Positions 12,900 to 22,543 of a stretch of 64,000 bases of DNA are shown here, piece by piece. Position 1 is the first letter of the stretch, and every line of letters starts with the position of its first letter. This DNA is from [Pasteurella] mairii (GTDB lineage Bacteria > Pseudomonadota > Gammaproteobacteria > Enterobacterales > Pasteurellaceae): NCBI GenBank assembly GCA_900454475.1, contig UGSS01000002.1:1755605-1819604 (forward strand), written 5' to 3'. The position numbers were made by a program, and so were the translations under genes. Below the pieces are notes generated by a model. It was not told where the DNA came from, searched no databases, and saw only the letters and a program-made list of their open reading frames with translations.

Positions 12900-13697
12900 T
12901 TACTTTCTTCGCAGATTAAACAAAGCAAGCAAAAATAATCCCACAAGAAAACCTACGCCAGCTCCGCTAATTCCCCATTGAATTTTATTTGGTGACGAAC
13001 TTTCAAAAGGTAAATCCGGTGCTTTCATAAAACGAAACGCCATTAATTTATTATCCAATGCATTAACCGATTTCATCATACTTAATTTTCCTTGCCATGA
13101 AGAAATTGCCACCCGTTGTTCCGTGGCTAAATTATCTACATCCAATTGTACTGCGCTATTAACTTGATTAAATACATTTTTCCAACGTATAATCAACTCA
13201 CCATAAACCGCATTTCTCGTACGCATATTGACAAAATCAATAAGTGCGGTCATTAAATCCATCGTTTGTTTAGGATTATCTAATTCAAGGCTCACTTTTT
13301 CAATTTCTCTATTGCTCAATGTCACCTTGACTCGTCTCACCAAATTATCTAATAACTGGCGATCCTCTGTCGCATCGCCGGTCATTTTTTGTTTATAATA
13401 TTCATTATTTTGCCAAAATTCGCGCAATGTATCATAGGATAAAAATTGACGAGTCAATTCCTGATAAACAATATCGCTCGCCCCAAACACCTCATTTTTG
13501 TCTTCCGTCACTAATTGATACATTGAAAACAACGAATAATAGTTACCTAATTCATTCGTCGTTGGCGGCGCCAATTGCACCTCAACTTTCCATTGTGGTT
13601 TCACCAAATAGCTAGCTGCATACCCGCCAATCGCAAAAATAATGAGAAAAAGTAATAAAATCAAAATCTGTTTAGCGCCAGTCTTATTTTGCATCAT
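12900..13697 (-). CDS. Wzz/WzzE-like polysaccharide chain-length regulator
   Basis: A 265-residue inner-membrane protein with the two-helix Wzz topology: one segment near residues 10-31, a large periplasmic middle part, and a second segment near 240-260 ending in NLRRK. The proline-rich stretch before the last helix (APDLPFESSSPNKIQWG) is the usual family signature. Wzz proteins set the length of O-antigen or common-antigen chains. The gene directly follows wecA, which starts such chains, and the two likely form one operon (6-base gap). The specific polysaccharide is not visible. Assignment as WzzE rather than another Wzz subtype is uncertain. Confidence 0.75.
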   Translation of the reverse strand: MMQNKTGAKQILILLLFLIIFAIGGYAASYLVKPQWKVEVQLAPPTTNELGNYYSLFSMYQLVTEDKNEVFGASDIVYQELTRQFLSYDTLREFWQNNEYYKQKMTGDATEDRQLLDNLVRRVKVTLSNREIEKVSLELDNPKQTMDLMTALIDFVNMRTRNAVYGELIIRWKNVFNQVNSAVQLDVDNLATEQRVAISSWQGKLSMMKSVNALDNKLMAFRFMKAPDLPFESSSPNKIQWGISGAGVGFLVGLFLLALFNLRRK

Positions 13698-13703
13698 GTC
13701 TCC

Positions 13704-14774
13704 TTAGGCTTGTTTTGCGCGTCTAGCGCGACGTTTCATACGACGAACCCAACGCGTAATCCGCCAAGCGCGAGCAATAGAAAATGAATAGATAAAGAAA
13801 AGCAGAATAAATGCAATAAACATTACCCATTCATTAATATAGAAAATCTCACCTAAAATACCAAACCCAGCGCAAAGTGCGGCTAAAAATGTAATCAATA
13901 AAAAGGCTTGTCGCGATGTCAATCCCGCTCGCATCATCAAATGATGCACGTGCAGGCGATCTGGTCGAAACGGGCTTCTCCCTTTACGCAAACGACGATA
14001 AATAATTGCAATCATGTCCACCACAGGAATTGCAATAATCCAAAGCGCTGTGATCGGGTTCATTGGATGTCCTTTTCCTTGCGTACTTAATAATAGGATC
14101 CAAATAATCGTAAAACCGATCAACGTACTCCCCGCATCGCCCATAAAGACTTTAAACTTAGGTCCTAACGGAATACCCAAATTCAGCATAAAATAAGGCA
14201 AAATTGCCACAATTAAAGCAAAACTCCAATAAGCTAAATCCATTTGGTTATCCAGAATTAACAAAATGCCGATAGAAACAAACGCCACACTGGAAAGCCC
14301 GCCCAACAAGCCATCAATTCCATCAATCATATTAAATGCATTAATCACCGCAATAGTCGCGAACACGGTAATAATCAATCCAATCGTTCCCAATGTCAGT
14401 TGGAAAGGTCCAATAATTTGCCCAAGATGATCGAGGTAAATATTCCCCATATCAATCATCAAAATTGCAAGAATTGCCTGAATTCCCGCGCGCAAAAATG
14501 GGCTAATATCATAACGGTCATCTAAAATACCAATGGCGAGCAGAACAAAAATACTGAAAATATATAATCCTGGCAATCGCATTTGATCCCATTCCAACAA
14601 ATAGAAGCATAAATTTCCCATAAATAAGGAAATACCGCCAATCAACGGAATAGCACCTTGATGGCGTTTACGATAGTTCGGTTTATCGACCAATCCTATT
14701 TTTTGCGCTACTGGGCGCATAATAAAAAGTGTCAATAATGCTCCAAGAAAAGTAACAAATAAGCTAAGTAGCAT
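13704..14774 (-). CDS. wecA: Undecaprenyl-phosphate GlcNAc-1-phosphate transferase
   Basis: A 356-residue polytopic inner-membrane enzyme that loads N-acetylglucosamine-1-phosphate onto the lipid carrier, the first step of O-antigen or common-antigen synthesis. About 11 hydrophobic segments are visible. Key motifs: DKPNYRKRHQG near the N-terminus, the NMIDGIDGL aspartates, KVFMGDAGS, and the DRLHVHHLMM histidine motif. I chose the ATG at 14774 because it begins MLLSLFVTFLG, as in homologues; an upstream in-frame start at 14831 adds 19 residues that do not resemble the family. AGGAAG lies about 12 bases upstream. Confidence 0.93.
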   Translation of the reverse strand: MLLSLFVTFLGALLTLFIMRPVAQKIGLVDKPNYRKRHQGAIPLIGGISLFMGNLCFYLLEWDQMRLPGLYIFSIFVLLAIGILDDRYDISPFLRAGIQAILAILMIDMGNIYLDHLGQIIGPFQLTLGTIGLIITVFATIAVINAFNMIDGIDGLLGGLSSVAFVSIGILLILDNQMDLAYWSFALIVAILPYFMLNLGIPLGPKFKVFMGDAGSTLIGFTIIWILLLSTQGKGHPMNPITALWIIAIPVVDMIAIIYRRLRKGRSPFRPDRLHVHHLMMRAGLTSRQAFLLITFLAALCAGFGILGEIFYINEWVMFIAFILLFFIYSFSIARAWRITRWVRRMKRRARRAKQA

Positions 14775-14915
14775 AGAATAAAAAAACTTCCTGAAAATTT
14801 TTTTGCCAAGCATATCATAAAGCAAAAACACTACATAAATATTTTTATAAATTTATGCGGTTTTACAGTACAATATCCCGCATTGATTTTTGCGGATTAA
14901 AAGAAAGGATAAACC

Positions 14916-16199
14916 ATGACGCATTCAGCTACTTTATTTTCTCGCGCCCAACAAGTGATTCCCGGTGGCGTAAACTCTCCTGTTCGTGCCTTTAAAGGCG
15001 TAGGTGGAACACCCGTTTTTATTGAAAAAGCCAAAGGTGCCTATGTTTTTGATACCGATGGCAAACAATATATTGATTATGTCGGCTCTTGGGGCCCGAT
15101 GGTATTGGGTCACAACCACCCCGCTATCTTAAGTGCTGTCATAAAAACGGCAGAAAATGGATTAAGCTTTGGCGCGCCAACCCCCCTCGAAATTGAATTA
15201 GCCGAATTAGTCTGCCAATTAGTTCCTTCGATTGAAATGGTTCGCATGGTCAGTTCAGGAACCGAAGCGACAATGTCCGCCATTCGCTTAGCGCGCGGTT
15301 ATACCAAACGCGATAAAATCATCAAATTTGAAGGTTGTTACCACGGTCATTCCGACAGTTTATTAGTAAAAGCCGGCTCCGGCGCCTTAACTTTGGGTCA
15401 ACCAAGTTCGCCGGGCGTGCCTGAAGATTTCGCTAAACATACCTTAACTTGCGAATACAACAATATTGATTCAGTCAAACGAGCATTTGAACAATACCCA
15501 AATGATATCGCGTGCCTAATTATCGAACCCGTCGCCGGCAACATGAACTGTGTTCCACCAAAAGCAGGCTTTTTACAAGCGCTACGTGAACTCTGTGATC
15601 AATACGGAACTGTATTTATCATTGATGAAGTCATGACCGGCTTCCGTGTTGCCCTCGGCGGTGCGCAACAATATTATGGCGTCACCCCGGATCTGACCAC
15701 CTTAGGCAAAATTATCGGCGGCGGTATGCCGGTTGGCGCCTTTGGTGGCAAGAAAGAAATTATGCAATATATCGCGCCAACAGGTCCGGTTTACCAAGCT
15801 GGTACATTATCCGGCAACCCTATTACTATGGCTGCAGGTCTTGCCTGCTTAAACGAACTCAAAAAAGCCGGCAATGAGCAACGTCTTGCTCAACTTACTG
15901 AAACCTTAGCGCAAGGCTTAAAAGCGCTGGCACAAAAACACGAAATTCCATTTGTCATCAATTATGTCGGCGGAATGTTTGGCTTTTTCTTCACGCAATT
16001 AAACGAAGTCAACTCTTATCAAGACGTGATGCAATCAGATGTCGCCCGTTTTAATCAATTCTTCCATCAAATGTTGCAGCAAGGCGTTTACCTCGCCCCG
16101 TCGGCATTTGAAGCTGGTTTTATGTCGTTGGCACATTCCGAGCAAGATATTGGGCGCACCCTTGCGGCAGCCGATATTGCTTTTGCTACCTTAAAATAA
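14916..16199 (+). CDS. hemL: Glutamate-1-semialdehyde 2,1-aminomutase
   Basis: A 427-residue cytoplasmic pyridoxal-phosphate enzyme that converts glutamate-1-semialdehyde to 5-aminolevulinate for haem. Class III aminotransferase fold. The opening [12 protein letters not shown], the [10 protein letters not shown] cofactor loop, [11 protein letters not shown] and the lysine in [18 protein letters not shown] (Schiff base) are all in place. Length matches the family (about 426). AGAAAGGA precedes the ATG. It is divergent from wecA and followed 39 bases later by a DMT exporter gene. Confidence 0.97.
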   Translation: MTHSATLFSRAQQVIPGGVNSPVRAFKGVGGTPVFIEKAKGAYVFDTDGKQYIDYVGSWGPMVLGHNHPAILSAVIKTAENGLSFGAPTPLEIELAELVCQLVPSIEMVRMVSSGTEATMSAIRLARGYTKRDKIIKFEGCYHGHSDSLLVKAGSGALTLGQPSSPGVPEDFAKHTLTCEYNNIDSVKRAFEQYPNDIACLIIEPVAGNMNCVPPKAGFLQALRELCDQYGTVFIIDEVMTGFRVALGGAQQYYGVTPDLTTLGKIIGGGMPVGAFGGKKEIMQYIAPTGPVYQAGTLSGNPITMAAGLACLNELKKAGNEQRLAQLTETLAQGLKALAQKHEIPFVINYVGGMFGFFFTQLNEVNSYQDVMQSDVARFNQFFHQMLQQGVYLAPSAFEAGFMSLAHSEQDIGRTLAAADIAFATLK

Positions 16200-16209
16200 C
16201 AATCATTAT

Positions 16210-16230
16210 AGACCCTCCCAACGAGGGTCT
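16210..16230 (+). terminator. Hairpin between hemL and the exporter gene
   Basis: AGACCCTC / GAGGGTCT with loop CCAAC. No T-run follows on the plus strand, so it may be a weak terminator or a processing/attenuation hairpin. GAGGG also lies about 13 bases before the exporter ATG, so folding could affect its translation. Confidence 0.45.
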
Positions 16231-16238
16231 CATCCATT

Positions 16239-17117
16239 ATGGCAAATAAAATAACCTCTAGCACATATCATCTCGCGTTACTCAAAGTCCATTTTACCGC
16301 CGTATTATTCGGCGCCACCGGCGTACTTAGCGTATTAATCAAAAGCGACGCTGACGTTCTCGTCCTCGGGCGAGTGATCATTGCTTTTTTAGTTTTGTCC
16401 GCTTATTTTCTGCTCAAACCAATTCCCTTAACCAAATTATCGCCAAAAGCCATCTTATTCCAGTTTGTCTTAGGCACATTATTATCCCTACACTGGGTCA
16501 CCTTTTATATTGGCGTCAAAGTTGGTGGTGTCGCTATTGGAACATTAGGATTTGCCAGTTTTCCGGCGTTTGTCGGTTTATTTGAAATGCTCGTCTTTAA
16601 AGAGCGGTTAAAATTTCGCGAGTTTATTCTCTTGGTTTGCATTTCCATTGGCTTAATTTTAATTACCCCCGAATTTCAATTTACCAACCAGGCAACACAA
16701 GGGTTGTTGTGGGGCATTTTATCCGGTGCCATCTATGCCATCCTCGCCATTCTTAATCGTAAAAATGCCCAATACCTATCCGGCTCACAAGCCAGCTGGT
16801 GGCAATATCTGGTTAGCGTCATTATTTTGTTACCCTTTTCTTATCACAAATTGCCCGTCGTATCCACCCTCGACTGGTTTTGGATCGCCTGTATCGGCTT
16901 ACTTTGCACCAGCCTGGCCTACACCCTCTTTGTCTCCAGCCTAGGTACGATCAACGCCCGTACCGCCGCCATGATCATTTCCTTAGAACCGGTTTACGCC
17001 ATTATCATGGCATGGGCATGGCTAGATGAAACACCAACGCTTACCATGCTACTCGGTGGAGCATTAATTATTCTGCCCGTTGCATTTGTCAATTTTTTTA
17101 ACCCCCCAAATGGGTAA
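16239..17117 (+). CDS. EamA/DMT-family membrane transporter
   Basis: A 292-residue inner-membrane protein with about ten transmembrane segments in two related halves, the EamA repeat of drug/metabolite exporters. The VKVGGVAIGTLGFASFPAFVGLFE region and the C-terminal TAAMIISLEPVYAIIMAW repeat are typical. The substrate cannot be read from sequence; relatives export amino acids or other small metabolites. It lies downstream of hemL on the same strand and may be partly co-transcribed. Followed by an uptake signal at 17157. Confidence 0.82.
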   Translation: MANKITSSTYHLALLKVHFTAVLFGATGVLSVLIKSDADVLVLGRVIIAFLVLSAYFLLKPIPLTKLSPKAILFQFVLGTLLSLHWVTFYIGVKVGGVAIGTLGFASFPAFVGLFEMLVFKERLKFREFILLVCISIGLILITPEFQFTNQATQGLLWGILSGAIYAILAILNRKNAQYLSGSQASWWQYLVSVIILLPFSYHKLPVVSTLDWFWIACIGLLCTSLAYTLFVSSLGTINARTAAMIISLEPVYAIIMAWAWLDETPTLTMLLGGALIILPVAFVNFFNPPNG

Positions 17118-17200
17118 GCACGAAGGATAACATTTCTATCTATAACTCCCCCCGAAAAGTGCGGTCAAATTCGACACGATTTTCTACAAATCCTCTATTT

Positions 17201-17216
17201 TGTGATTCAGCTAACA
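17201..17216. promoter_or_regulatory. Possible CRP site upstream of dhaK
   Basis: TGTGATTCAGCTAACA has a perfect left half (TGTGA) and a weaker right half. It lies about 70 bases before dhaK. Inferred from resemblance only. Confidence 0.35.
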
Positions 17217-17285
17217 GAAAAGCGGATTCGATTTTGCTACATTAATACCCAGCATTAATTCTCTTTAAATGAAAAGGAATATTCT

Positions 17286-18356
17286 ATGAAAAAACTGATC
17301 AATTCTATTGAAATGGTTCTTGATGAACAATTACAGGGCTTGGCAAAAGCACATGCTAATTTAATTTTAAACACGGATCCCGTTTATGTTCGTCGCGCTG
17401 ATGCGCCGATCAGCGGAAAAGTAGCATTGATTTCCGGCGGCGGTAGCGGTCATGAACCCATGCACGCTGGGTTTGTTGGGAAAGGAATGTTAGATGCCGC
17501 CTGTCCGGGCGCTATTTTTACATCACCAACACCAGATCAAATGGTTGAATGTGGCTTAAGTGTAGATAGTGGCGCCGGCGTATTATTACTGGTCAAAAAC
17601 TACACCGGTGATGTACTAAATTTCGAAACTGCGACAGAACTACTCGCCGATAGCGGAGTGAAAGTCGCAACGGTATTAGTCGATGATGATGTGGCAGTAA
17701 AAGACAGCCTCTATACCGCGGGACGACGAGGGGTGGCAAATACGGTTATGCTAGAAAAATTATTAGGTGCAGCTGCAGCCCAAGGTTACACATTAGACCA
17801 ACTCGCCGAGCTTGGCTATCAACTGAATAACGCGGGACATTCTATTGGTATCGCATTAGGTGCTTGTACTGTACCCGCAGCGGGTAAACCTTCCTTCACG
17901 CTTGCTGAAAATGAAATGGAATTCGGCGTTGGAATTCATGGCGAACCTGGGATTGAACGCCGTCCATTCGTCAATCTAGATAAAACAGTGACAGAAATGT
18001 TTGATACATTAATTGCTAATGGTGATTATGAACGTACCGTTCGACGCTGGAATCATAAAAATAACCAATGGGATGAACTGCAAGATAGCAAAAAAGCCTT
18101 ACAAAAAGGCGATCGTGTGATTGCTTTGGTGAACAACCTTGGAGCGGTGCCTTTATCTGAACTTTATGGCGTTTATAATAAACTGGGACAAATCGCAACC
18201 GCGTTCGGTTTAAAAATAGAACGTAATTTAATCGGATCTTTCTGTACCTCATTGGATATGCAGGGTATTTCTATTACGTTACTAAAAGTCGATGATAATA
18301 TTCTTGAATTATGGGACGCGCCGGTTAATACACCAGCATTACGTTGGGGCGAATAA
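17286..18356 (+). CDS. dhaK: PTS-dependent dihydroxyacetone kinase, DhaK subunit
   Basis: 356 residues, the usual length of the PTS-type DhaK. It binds dihydroxyacetone covalently through the active-site histidine, here in VGIHGEPGIE near residue 220. The SGGGSGHEPMHAGFVG loop (residues 38-55) is the substrate-binding signature. With DhaL and DhaM it makes dihydroxyacetone phosphate using PEP-derived phosphate rather than ATP. AAAGGAA lies 6 bases before the ATG. First gene of dhaKLM; a CRP-like site lies upstream. Confidence 0.96.
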   Translation: MKKLINSIEMVLDEQLQGLAKAHANLILNTDPVYVRRADAPISGKVALISGGGSGHEPMHAGFVGKGMLDAACPGAIFTSPTPDQMVECGLSVDSGAGVLLLVKNYTGDVLNFETATELLADSGVKVATVLVDDDVAVKDSLYTAGRRGVANTVMLEKLLGAAAAQGYTLDQLAELGYQLNNAGHSIGIALGACTVPAAGKPSFTLAENEMEFGVGIHGEPGIERRPFVNLDKTVTEMFDTLIANGDYERTVRRWNHKNNQWDELQDSKKALQKGDRVIALVNNLGAVPLSELYGVYNKLGQIATAFGLKIERNLIGSFCTSLDMQGISITLLKVDDNILELWDAPVNTPALRWGE

Positions 18357-18378
18357 ACGGAAAAAACAGGAGAAGTAA

Positions 18379-19005
18379 ATGAGTATGACAAAAGCGCAGA
18401 TCTTACAATGGCTTGAAAATTGTAAACAAATCATGGATGCGCAACGCGATTATTTAACCCAACTGGATACAGATATTGGCGATGGTGATCACGGATTAAA
18501 TATGCAACGAGGCTTTAGCAAAGCCTTAGAAAAAGTTGCCACGGTATCAGACAAAGATATCGGTACTATTTTGAAAACAGTAGGCATGACATTACTCTCG
18601 CAAGTCGGTGGAGCCAGTGGTCCATTATATGGAACATTGTTTATTAAGGGCTCACAAAGTGCGGTGGGGAAAGAAGAAATTTCAGCAGAAGAACTGATTG
18701 CTGTGCTTAAAAATGGCGTAGATAGCATTGTGGCACGTGGTCGTGCAGAACTCGGAGATAAAACCATGTGTGATGTTTGGTTACCTGTATTAGCCGAATT
18801 GAATACCGCCGACAAATCCCAACCACTGACTAAACTACTAGAAAGCGCGGTCAAAAAAGCCGAAGAAACTTTAGCCACAACTATTCCAATGGTAGCGAAA
18901 AAAGGGCGAGCAAGTTATCTCGGAGAACGCAGCGCAGGTCATCAAGATCCTGGCGCCACCTCAAGCACTTATCTTTTAAAAGCGTTATATGACGCAGTCA
19001 AATAG
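18379..19005 (+). CDS. dhaL: PTS-dependent dihydroxyacetone kinase, DhaL (ADP-binding) subunit
   Basis: 208 residues, all-helical barrel family. The ADP/Mg site aspartates are in TDIGDGDHGLNM (near residues 30-40), followed by GGASGPLYGT and the C-terminal RASYLGERSAGHQDPGA motif. DhaL carries a tightly bound ADP that is phosphorylated by DhaM and passes phosphate to the substrate on DhaK. Start at 18379 follows AGGAGAAGTAA; a second in-frame ATG two codons on is also possible. 22 bases after dhaK. Confidence 0.95.
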   Translation: MSMTKAQILQWLENCKQIMDAQRDYLTQLDTDIGDGDHGLNMQRGFSKALEKVATVSDKDIGTILKTVGMTLLSQVGGASGPLYGTLFIKGSQSAVGKEEISAEELIAVLKNGVDSIVARGRAELGDKTMCDVWLPVLAELNTADKSQPLTKLLESAVKKAEETLATTIPMVAKKGRASYLGERSAGHQDPGATSSTYLLKALYDAVK

Positions 19006-19014
19006 GAATGCAAT

Positions 19015-19422
19015 ATGGTTAATTTAGTCCTTGTTTCTCACAGCCAAAAATTAGCAGAAGGCTTAGCAGATATTACACGCCAAATGGCGGGAGAGGGGTG
19101 TAAAATTGCTGTTGCAGCAGGTATTGATGATACCAATAATTCCATTGGCACGGACGCAACAAAAATCATGTCAGCGATAGAAGAAGTGTATTCGCCTGAT
19201 GGTGTGGTAATTTTTGTTGATCTAGGTAGCGCAATTTTAAGTGCGGAAACAGCTCTTGATTTGCTCGATCCAGAAATCACTAAGCATGTAGTTATCAGTT
19301 ATGCCTCGTTAGTGGAAGGTGCATTCGCCGCTGCGGTTAGCGCCGCTGGTGGAGATGATTTACAAACCGTTCTTGCCGAAGCAAATACCGCTGCCACATT
19401 AAAATTAGCACAAGCGCATTAA
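19015..19422 (+). CDS. dhaM: DhaM, single EIIA-domain phosphotransferase
   Basis: 135 residues forming only the mannose-type EIIA-like domain. The phospho-histidine is in LVLVSHSQKLAEG at residue 9, and IFVDLGSAILSAETAL is the second signature. Escherichia coli DhaM also carries HPr-like and EI-like domains (about 470 residues). Here it must receive phosphate from the general HPr protein, as in some Gram-positive bacteria. 9 bases after dhaL, with a terminator just downstream, so dhaKLM is a closed operon. Confidence 0.93.
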   Translation: MVNLVLVSHSQKLAEGLADITRQMAGEGCKIAVAAGIDDTNNSIGTDATKIMSAIEEVYSPDGVVIFVDLGSAILSAETALDLLDPEITKHVVISYASLVEGAFAAAVSAAGGDDLQTVLAEANTAATLKLAQAH

Positions 19423-19444
19423 CATACTATTTGTTTTCTATAAA

Positions 19445-19484
19445 AAAATCCCTGTCTCCAACATACATCAGATACAGGGATTTT
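19445..19484 (+). terminator. Terminator of dhaKLM
   Basis: AAAATCCCTGT pairs with ACAGGGATTTT across an 18-base loop, 22 bases after the dhaM stop. The AT-rich gap to 19669 holds nothing else I can support. Confidence 0.75.
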
Positions 19485-19669
19485 ACTAAAATTACTACGA
19501 TTTAAGTTTTAAAAATTATTTCCATCTTGTTACAAAAAAATAAATGATAAAATTTTTCAAAATCAATAGTTAAATTTAAATTTTTGTTTAAGAATATAAA
19601 TATGTAAAAATAAAACAACATTGCCAACAGTACCTATGTTCGTGATGGATATAAAAAACCTAGGCGAAG

Positions 19670-20677
19670 TTATTCTGCCAGTTTCTCCAAGCCAAAATGT
19701 CGATAAGTACGCGAGGTGGCGATTCGTCCGCGCGGGGTGCGTTGTAAAAAGCCTTGCTGAATCAAAAAAGGTTCCAACACGTCTTCAATAGTATCTCGTT
19801 CTTCGCCGATCGCGGCAGCAAGGTTATCCAATCCCACCGGACCGCCGTCAAAACGCTCAATAATCGCTTGCAACAATTTGCGATCCATAAAATCAAATCC
19901 GGCATGATCTACATCTAGCATAGACAAGGCAGCTTGAGCGATTTTAACCGAAATAACCCCTTGATTTTTGACATCCGCATAATCGCGTACTCGACGCAAT
20001 AAGCGGTTGGCAATGCGTGGCGTACCACGAGAACGACAGGCGATTTCTTGTGCCGCATCAGGTTCAATTTCTAAATTTAAACAGACCGCACTTCTCGTTA
20101 CAATAGCGGTTAAATCTTCCACTGAATAAAACTCAAGGCGCTGCACAATACCAAAACGATCACGTAACGGGGACGTCAGCGAGCCGGCGCGGGTCGTCGC
20201 GCCGACTAAAGTAAATGGTGGTAAATCTAATTTAATTGAACGCGCCGCCGGTCCCTCGCCGATCATAATATCCAGTTGATAATCTTCCATAGCCGGATAC
20301 AACACCTCCTCGATTGCAGGAGATAAACGATGAATTTCATCAATAAACAAAACATCATGCGGTTCCAAATTGGTCAGCATTGCTGCCAAATCACCAGCTT
20401 TTTCCAATACCGGACCAGATGTCGTCCGAATATTCACCCCCATTTCATTCGCAACAATATTCGCGAGTGTGGTTTTCCCCAATCCCGGAGGACCGAAAAT
20501 GAGCAAATGATCGAGCGCATCTTGACGCAATTTCGCGGCTTGAATAAAGATCTCCATTTGTTCGCAAACCTGCGGTTGTCCCACATAATCTGCTAATAAT
20601 TTAGGACGAATAGCGCGATCTAAATATTCATCATCCAATTTTGCTGTCGCGCTAATAATACGATCCGCTTCAATCAT
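19670..20677 (-). CDS. ruvB: Holliday junction branch migration helicase RuvB
   Basis: 335-residue AAA+ motor that drives branch migration with RuvA. Walker A is [12 protein letters not shown] (near residue 63), Walker B is LFIDEIHRL, sensor 1 is GATTRAGSL, and the C-terminal winged helix includes [10 protein letters not shown]. Opening motif [11 protein letters not shown] is typical. Last gene of the minus-strand run nudB-yebC-lipoprotein-ruvC-ruvA-ruvB. Uptake signal at 20085-20093 inside the gene. Confidence 0.97.
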   Translation of the reverse strand: MIEADRIISATAKLDDEYLDRAIRPKLLADYVGQPQVCEQMEIFIQAAKLRQDALDHLLIFGPPGLGKTTLANIVANEMGVNIRTTSGPVLEKAGDLAAMLTNLEPHDVLFIDEIHRLSPAIEEVLYPAMEDYQLDIMIGEGPAARSIKLDLPPFTLVGATTRAGSLTSPLRDRFGIVQRLEFYSVEDLTAIVTRSAVCLNLEIEPDAAQEIACRSRGTPRIANRLLRRVRDYADVKNQGVISVKIAQAALSMLDVDHAGFDFMDRKLLQAIIERFDGGPVGLDNLAAAIGEERDTIEDVLEPFLIQQGFLQRTPRGRIATSRTYRHFGLEKLAE

Positions 20678-20705
20678 CTTTTTTCTCTACATTTATCTGT
20701 ACTGA

Positions 20706-21320
20706 CTATAACGCCGCTTTTAGCGCTTCACGAATTAATTGCTCACTGGATAATTCCGGCTTAGCTACTTTTTTTACCATTTTCTCTGCATCTGCCGGTT
20801 TATACCCCAAGGCAATCAAAGCGGCTATCGCATCATCTAAGGACACATTTGTACTGACTGATGGACGCTCAAGGTTTGGTAGGTGGCGACTTTCCACAAA
20901 GAAATCGCCCTGTGCCACGCCTTTAAATTTGCCTTTTAATTCCACCAACAAGCGCTCTGCTGTTTTCTTGCCAACACCGGGAATTTTCACCAATTTAGAC
21001 AATTCTTCTCGCTCGATGGCATAAGCAAATTCATTCACCGACATTGCCGATAAAATCGCCAATGCTAATTTGGATCCAACCCCGTTAGTTTTGATTAATT
21101 CACGAAATAAAGTGCGGTCATTTTTTTGTGCAAATCCAAAAAGAAGATGCGCATCTTCACGCACTACGAGATGAGTAAATAAAGTTACCTGCTGATGTAA
21201 CTCCGGTAAATCATAAAAGCTGGTCATTGGCAATAACAATTCATAACCAACACCTTGCACATCCAATAACATTTCCGGCGGTTGTTTTTCAATAATTATT
21301 CCGGTTAAACGCCCAATCAT
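20706..21320 (-). CDS. ruvA: Holliday junction branch migration protein RuvA
   Basis: 204 residues, the normal size. N-terminal OB fold ([27 protein letters not shown] split across residues 1-27), two helix-hairpin-helix motifs ([30 protein letters not shown]) and the C-terminal RuvB-binding domain. RuvA tetramers hold the four-way junction open. The second of two adjacent ATG codons is better spaced from GAGGG, so I place the start at 21320 rather than 21323. 28 bases upstream of ruvB. Confidence 0.96.
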   Translation of the reverse strand: MIGRLTGIIIEKQPPEMLLDVQGVGYELLLPMTSFYDLPELHQQVTLFTHLVVREDAHLLFGFAQKNDRTLFRELIKTNGVGSKLALAILSAMSVNEFAYAIEREELSKLVKIPGVGKKTAERLLVELKGKFKGVAQGDFFVESRHLPNLERPSVSTNVSLDDAIAALIALGYKPADAEKMVKKVAKPELSSEQLIREALKAAL

Positions 21321-21386
21321 CATTCCCTCTACTTACTTTTGGACAAACCTTGCCATAGCATAAAATAAAACTGGACAAATATCCAG

Positions 21387-21959
21387 TTAAATTTTTAAGC
21401 GAAACCGCCCGCGACTATAGCGTGCGCGCAAAAGTGCGGTGTTTTTTTCAAACGTTTTATAGTGCTGTGCTGAATGCCCCACTTGCAATGTGTGCTGTAT
21501 AGAATGGGCATGAGTAATAGCAATCGCCAACGCATCTGCGGCGTCCGCTTGCGGCGTATCAGACAGCTTTAAAATACGCGTTACCATATCTTGCACCTGC
21601 ACTTTATCTGCCGATCCGATTCCAACCACCGTTTGTTTCACCAAGCGTGCAGCATATTCAAATACCGGTAAATCATGATTAACCGCCGCCACAATCGCGG
21701 TACCTCGCGCCTGCCCGAGTTTCAATGCCGAATTCGCATTTTTGTCTAAAAAAACCTCCTCAATGGCAAACATATCCGGTTGAAATTGCATAATAATTTC
21801 CGTCACTCCCGCATAAATGCGCTTCAAGCGCGTGGGTAAATCCTCCACTTGTGTACGAATGGCGCCGCTACCGAGATATTCCAACTGTCGTCCGTTGCAC
21901 CGAACAACGCCATACCCCGTCACTCTTGATCCTGGGTCAATGCCCAAAATAATACTCAT
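21387..21959 (-). CDS. ruvC: Holliday junction resolvase RuvC
   Basis: 190-residue RNase H-fold endonuclease. Catalytic acidic residues are visible in [14 protein letters not shown] (residue 7), [19 protein letters not shown], and the C-terminal [15 protein letters not shown] pair. It cuts the junction held by RuvAB. The long in-frame extension to 22010 adds 17 residues unlike the family, so the start [10 protein letters not shown] at 21959 is preferred. Uptake signal at 21432-21440 near the 3' end. Confidence 0.96.
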   Translation of the reverse strand: MSIILGIDPGSRVTGYGVVRCNGRQLEYLGSGAIRTQVEDLPTRLKRIYAGVTEIIMQFQPDMFAIEEVFLDKNANSALKLGQARGTAIVAAVNHDLPVFEYAARLVKQTVVGIGSADKVQVQDMVTRILKLSDTPQADAADALAIAITHAHSIQHTLQVGHSAQHYKTFEKNTALLRARYSRGRFRLKI

Positions 21960-22028
21960 TTTTGCTCCAAAAAATAAGTGGATTTGCGTAACCACAAACC
22001 CACTTACCAAACACCTTAATTGCTGCCC

Positions 22029-22517
22029 TTATTTTGCAACAGTACAATTTCTGGCTAAAATTTCATTATTTGAGGTAAACATCACAGGAACTGTGGTATT
22101 CACGGTTTCCACAGAGAAACCGGTATCTAATGACCAAATTTTATCGCCGGCAACAAATTGTACACCGTCTTTATAAGTTCTGTTTAGCGCTAAATCTTTA
22201 CCCACTACTTTTTTACCAATGGTCACCGTTGCGGTTTCCGGTTGGTTATCTTTGAATGAATACGTCGCTGAAACTGGTTGGTTACGTTTACCACTAACAT
22301 CACAAGAATACAACACCGTTCTCGTACCGGTAATCATTTCTTTCGCCGATTTTGCCCCTTCGGTGACCGTATTACCAACAGTTTTTGCACCGTCAACTAC
22401 CGCCTCACCCACGTTTTTTACTGCAGCCGTTGTAGAAGAAACCACATCAGACGCAGTTGAACAGGCTGCTAACGCAGAGAATACTGCCACAGCGGATAAA
22501 CATTTCACTAATTTCAT
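22029..22517 (-). CDS. Predicted outer-membrane or periplasmic lipoprotein
   Basis: 162 residues with a lipoprotein signal: positive start MKLVK, hydrophobic core, lipobox LAAC with the lipidated cysteine at residue 19. A low-complexity helical linker (about residues 20-60, rich in V, A, K, T) follows, then a small beta-rich domain with two cysteines (YSCDV, ARNCTV) that may form a disulfide. The C-terminal domain loosely resembles MliC-type lysozyme inhibitors or ACP-type adhesins, but I cannot assign it. GGAG lies 8 bases before the ATG. Sits between ruvC and yebC on the same strand. Confidence 0.7.
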   Translation of the reverse strand: MKLVKCLSAVAVFSALAACSTASDVVSSTTAAVKNVGEAVVDGAKTVGNTVTEGAKSAKEMITGTRTVLYSCDVSGKRNQPVSATYSFKDNQPETATVTIGKKVVGKDLALNRTYKDGVQFVAGDKIWSLDTGFSVETVNTTVPVMFTSNNEILARNCTVAK

Positions 22518-22543
22518 TTAAGGCTCCTTATCAAAATCTATTT

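Noticed and set aside
16210-16230. Riboswitch before the DMT exporter
   Set aside because: Only one short hairpin is present; no conserved riboswitch core could be recognised.
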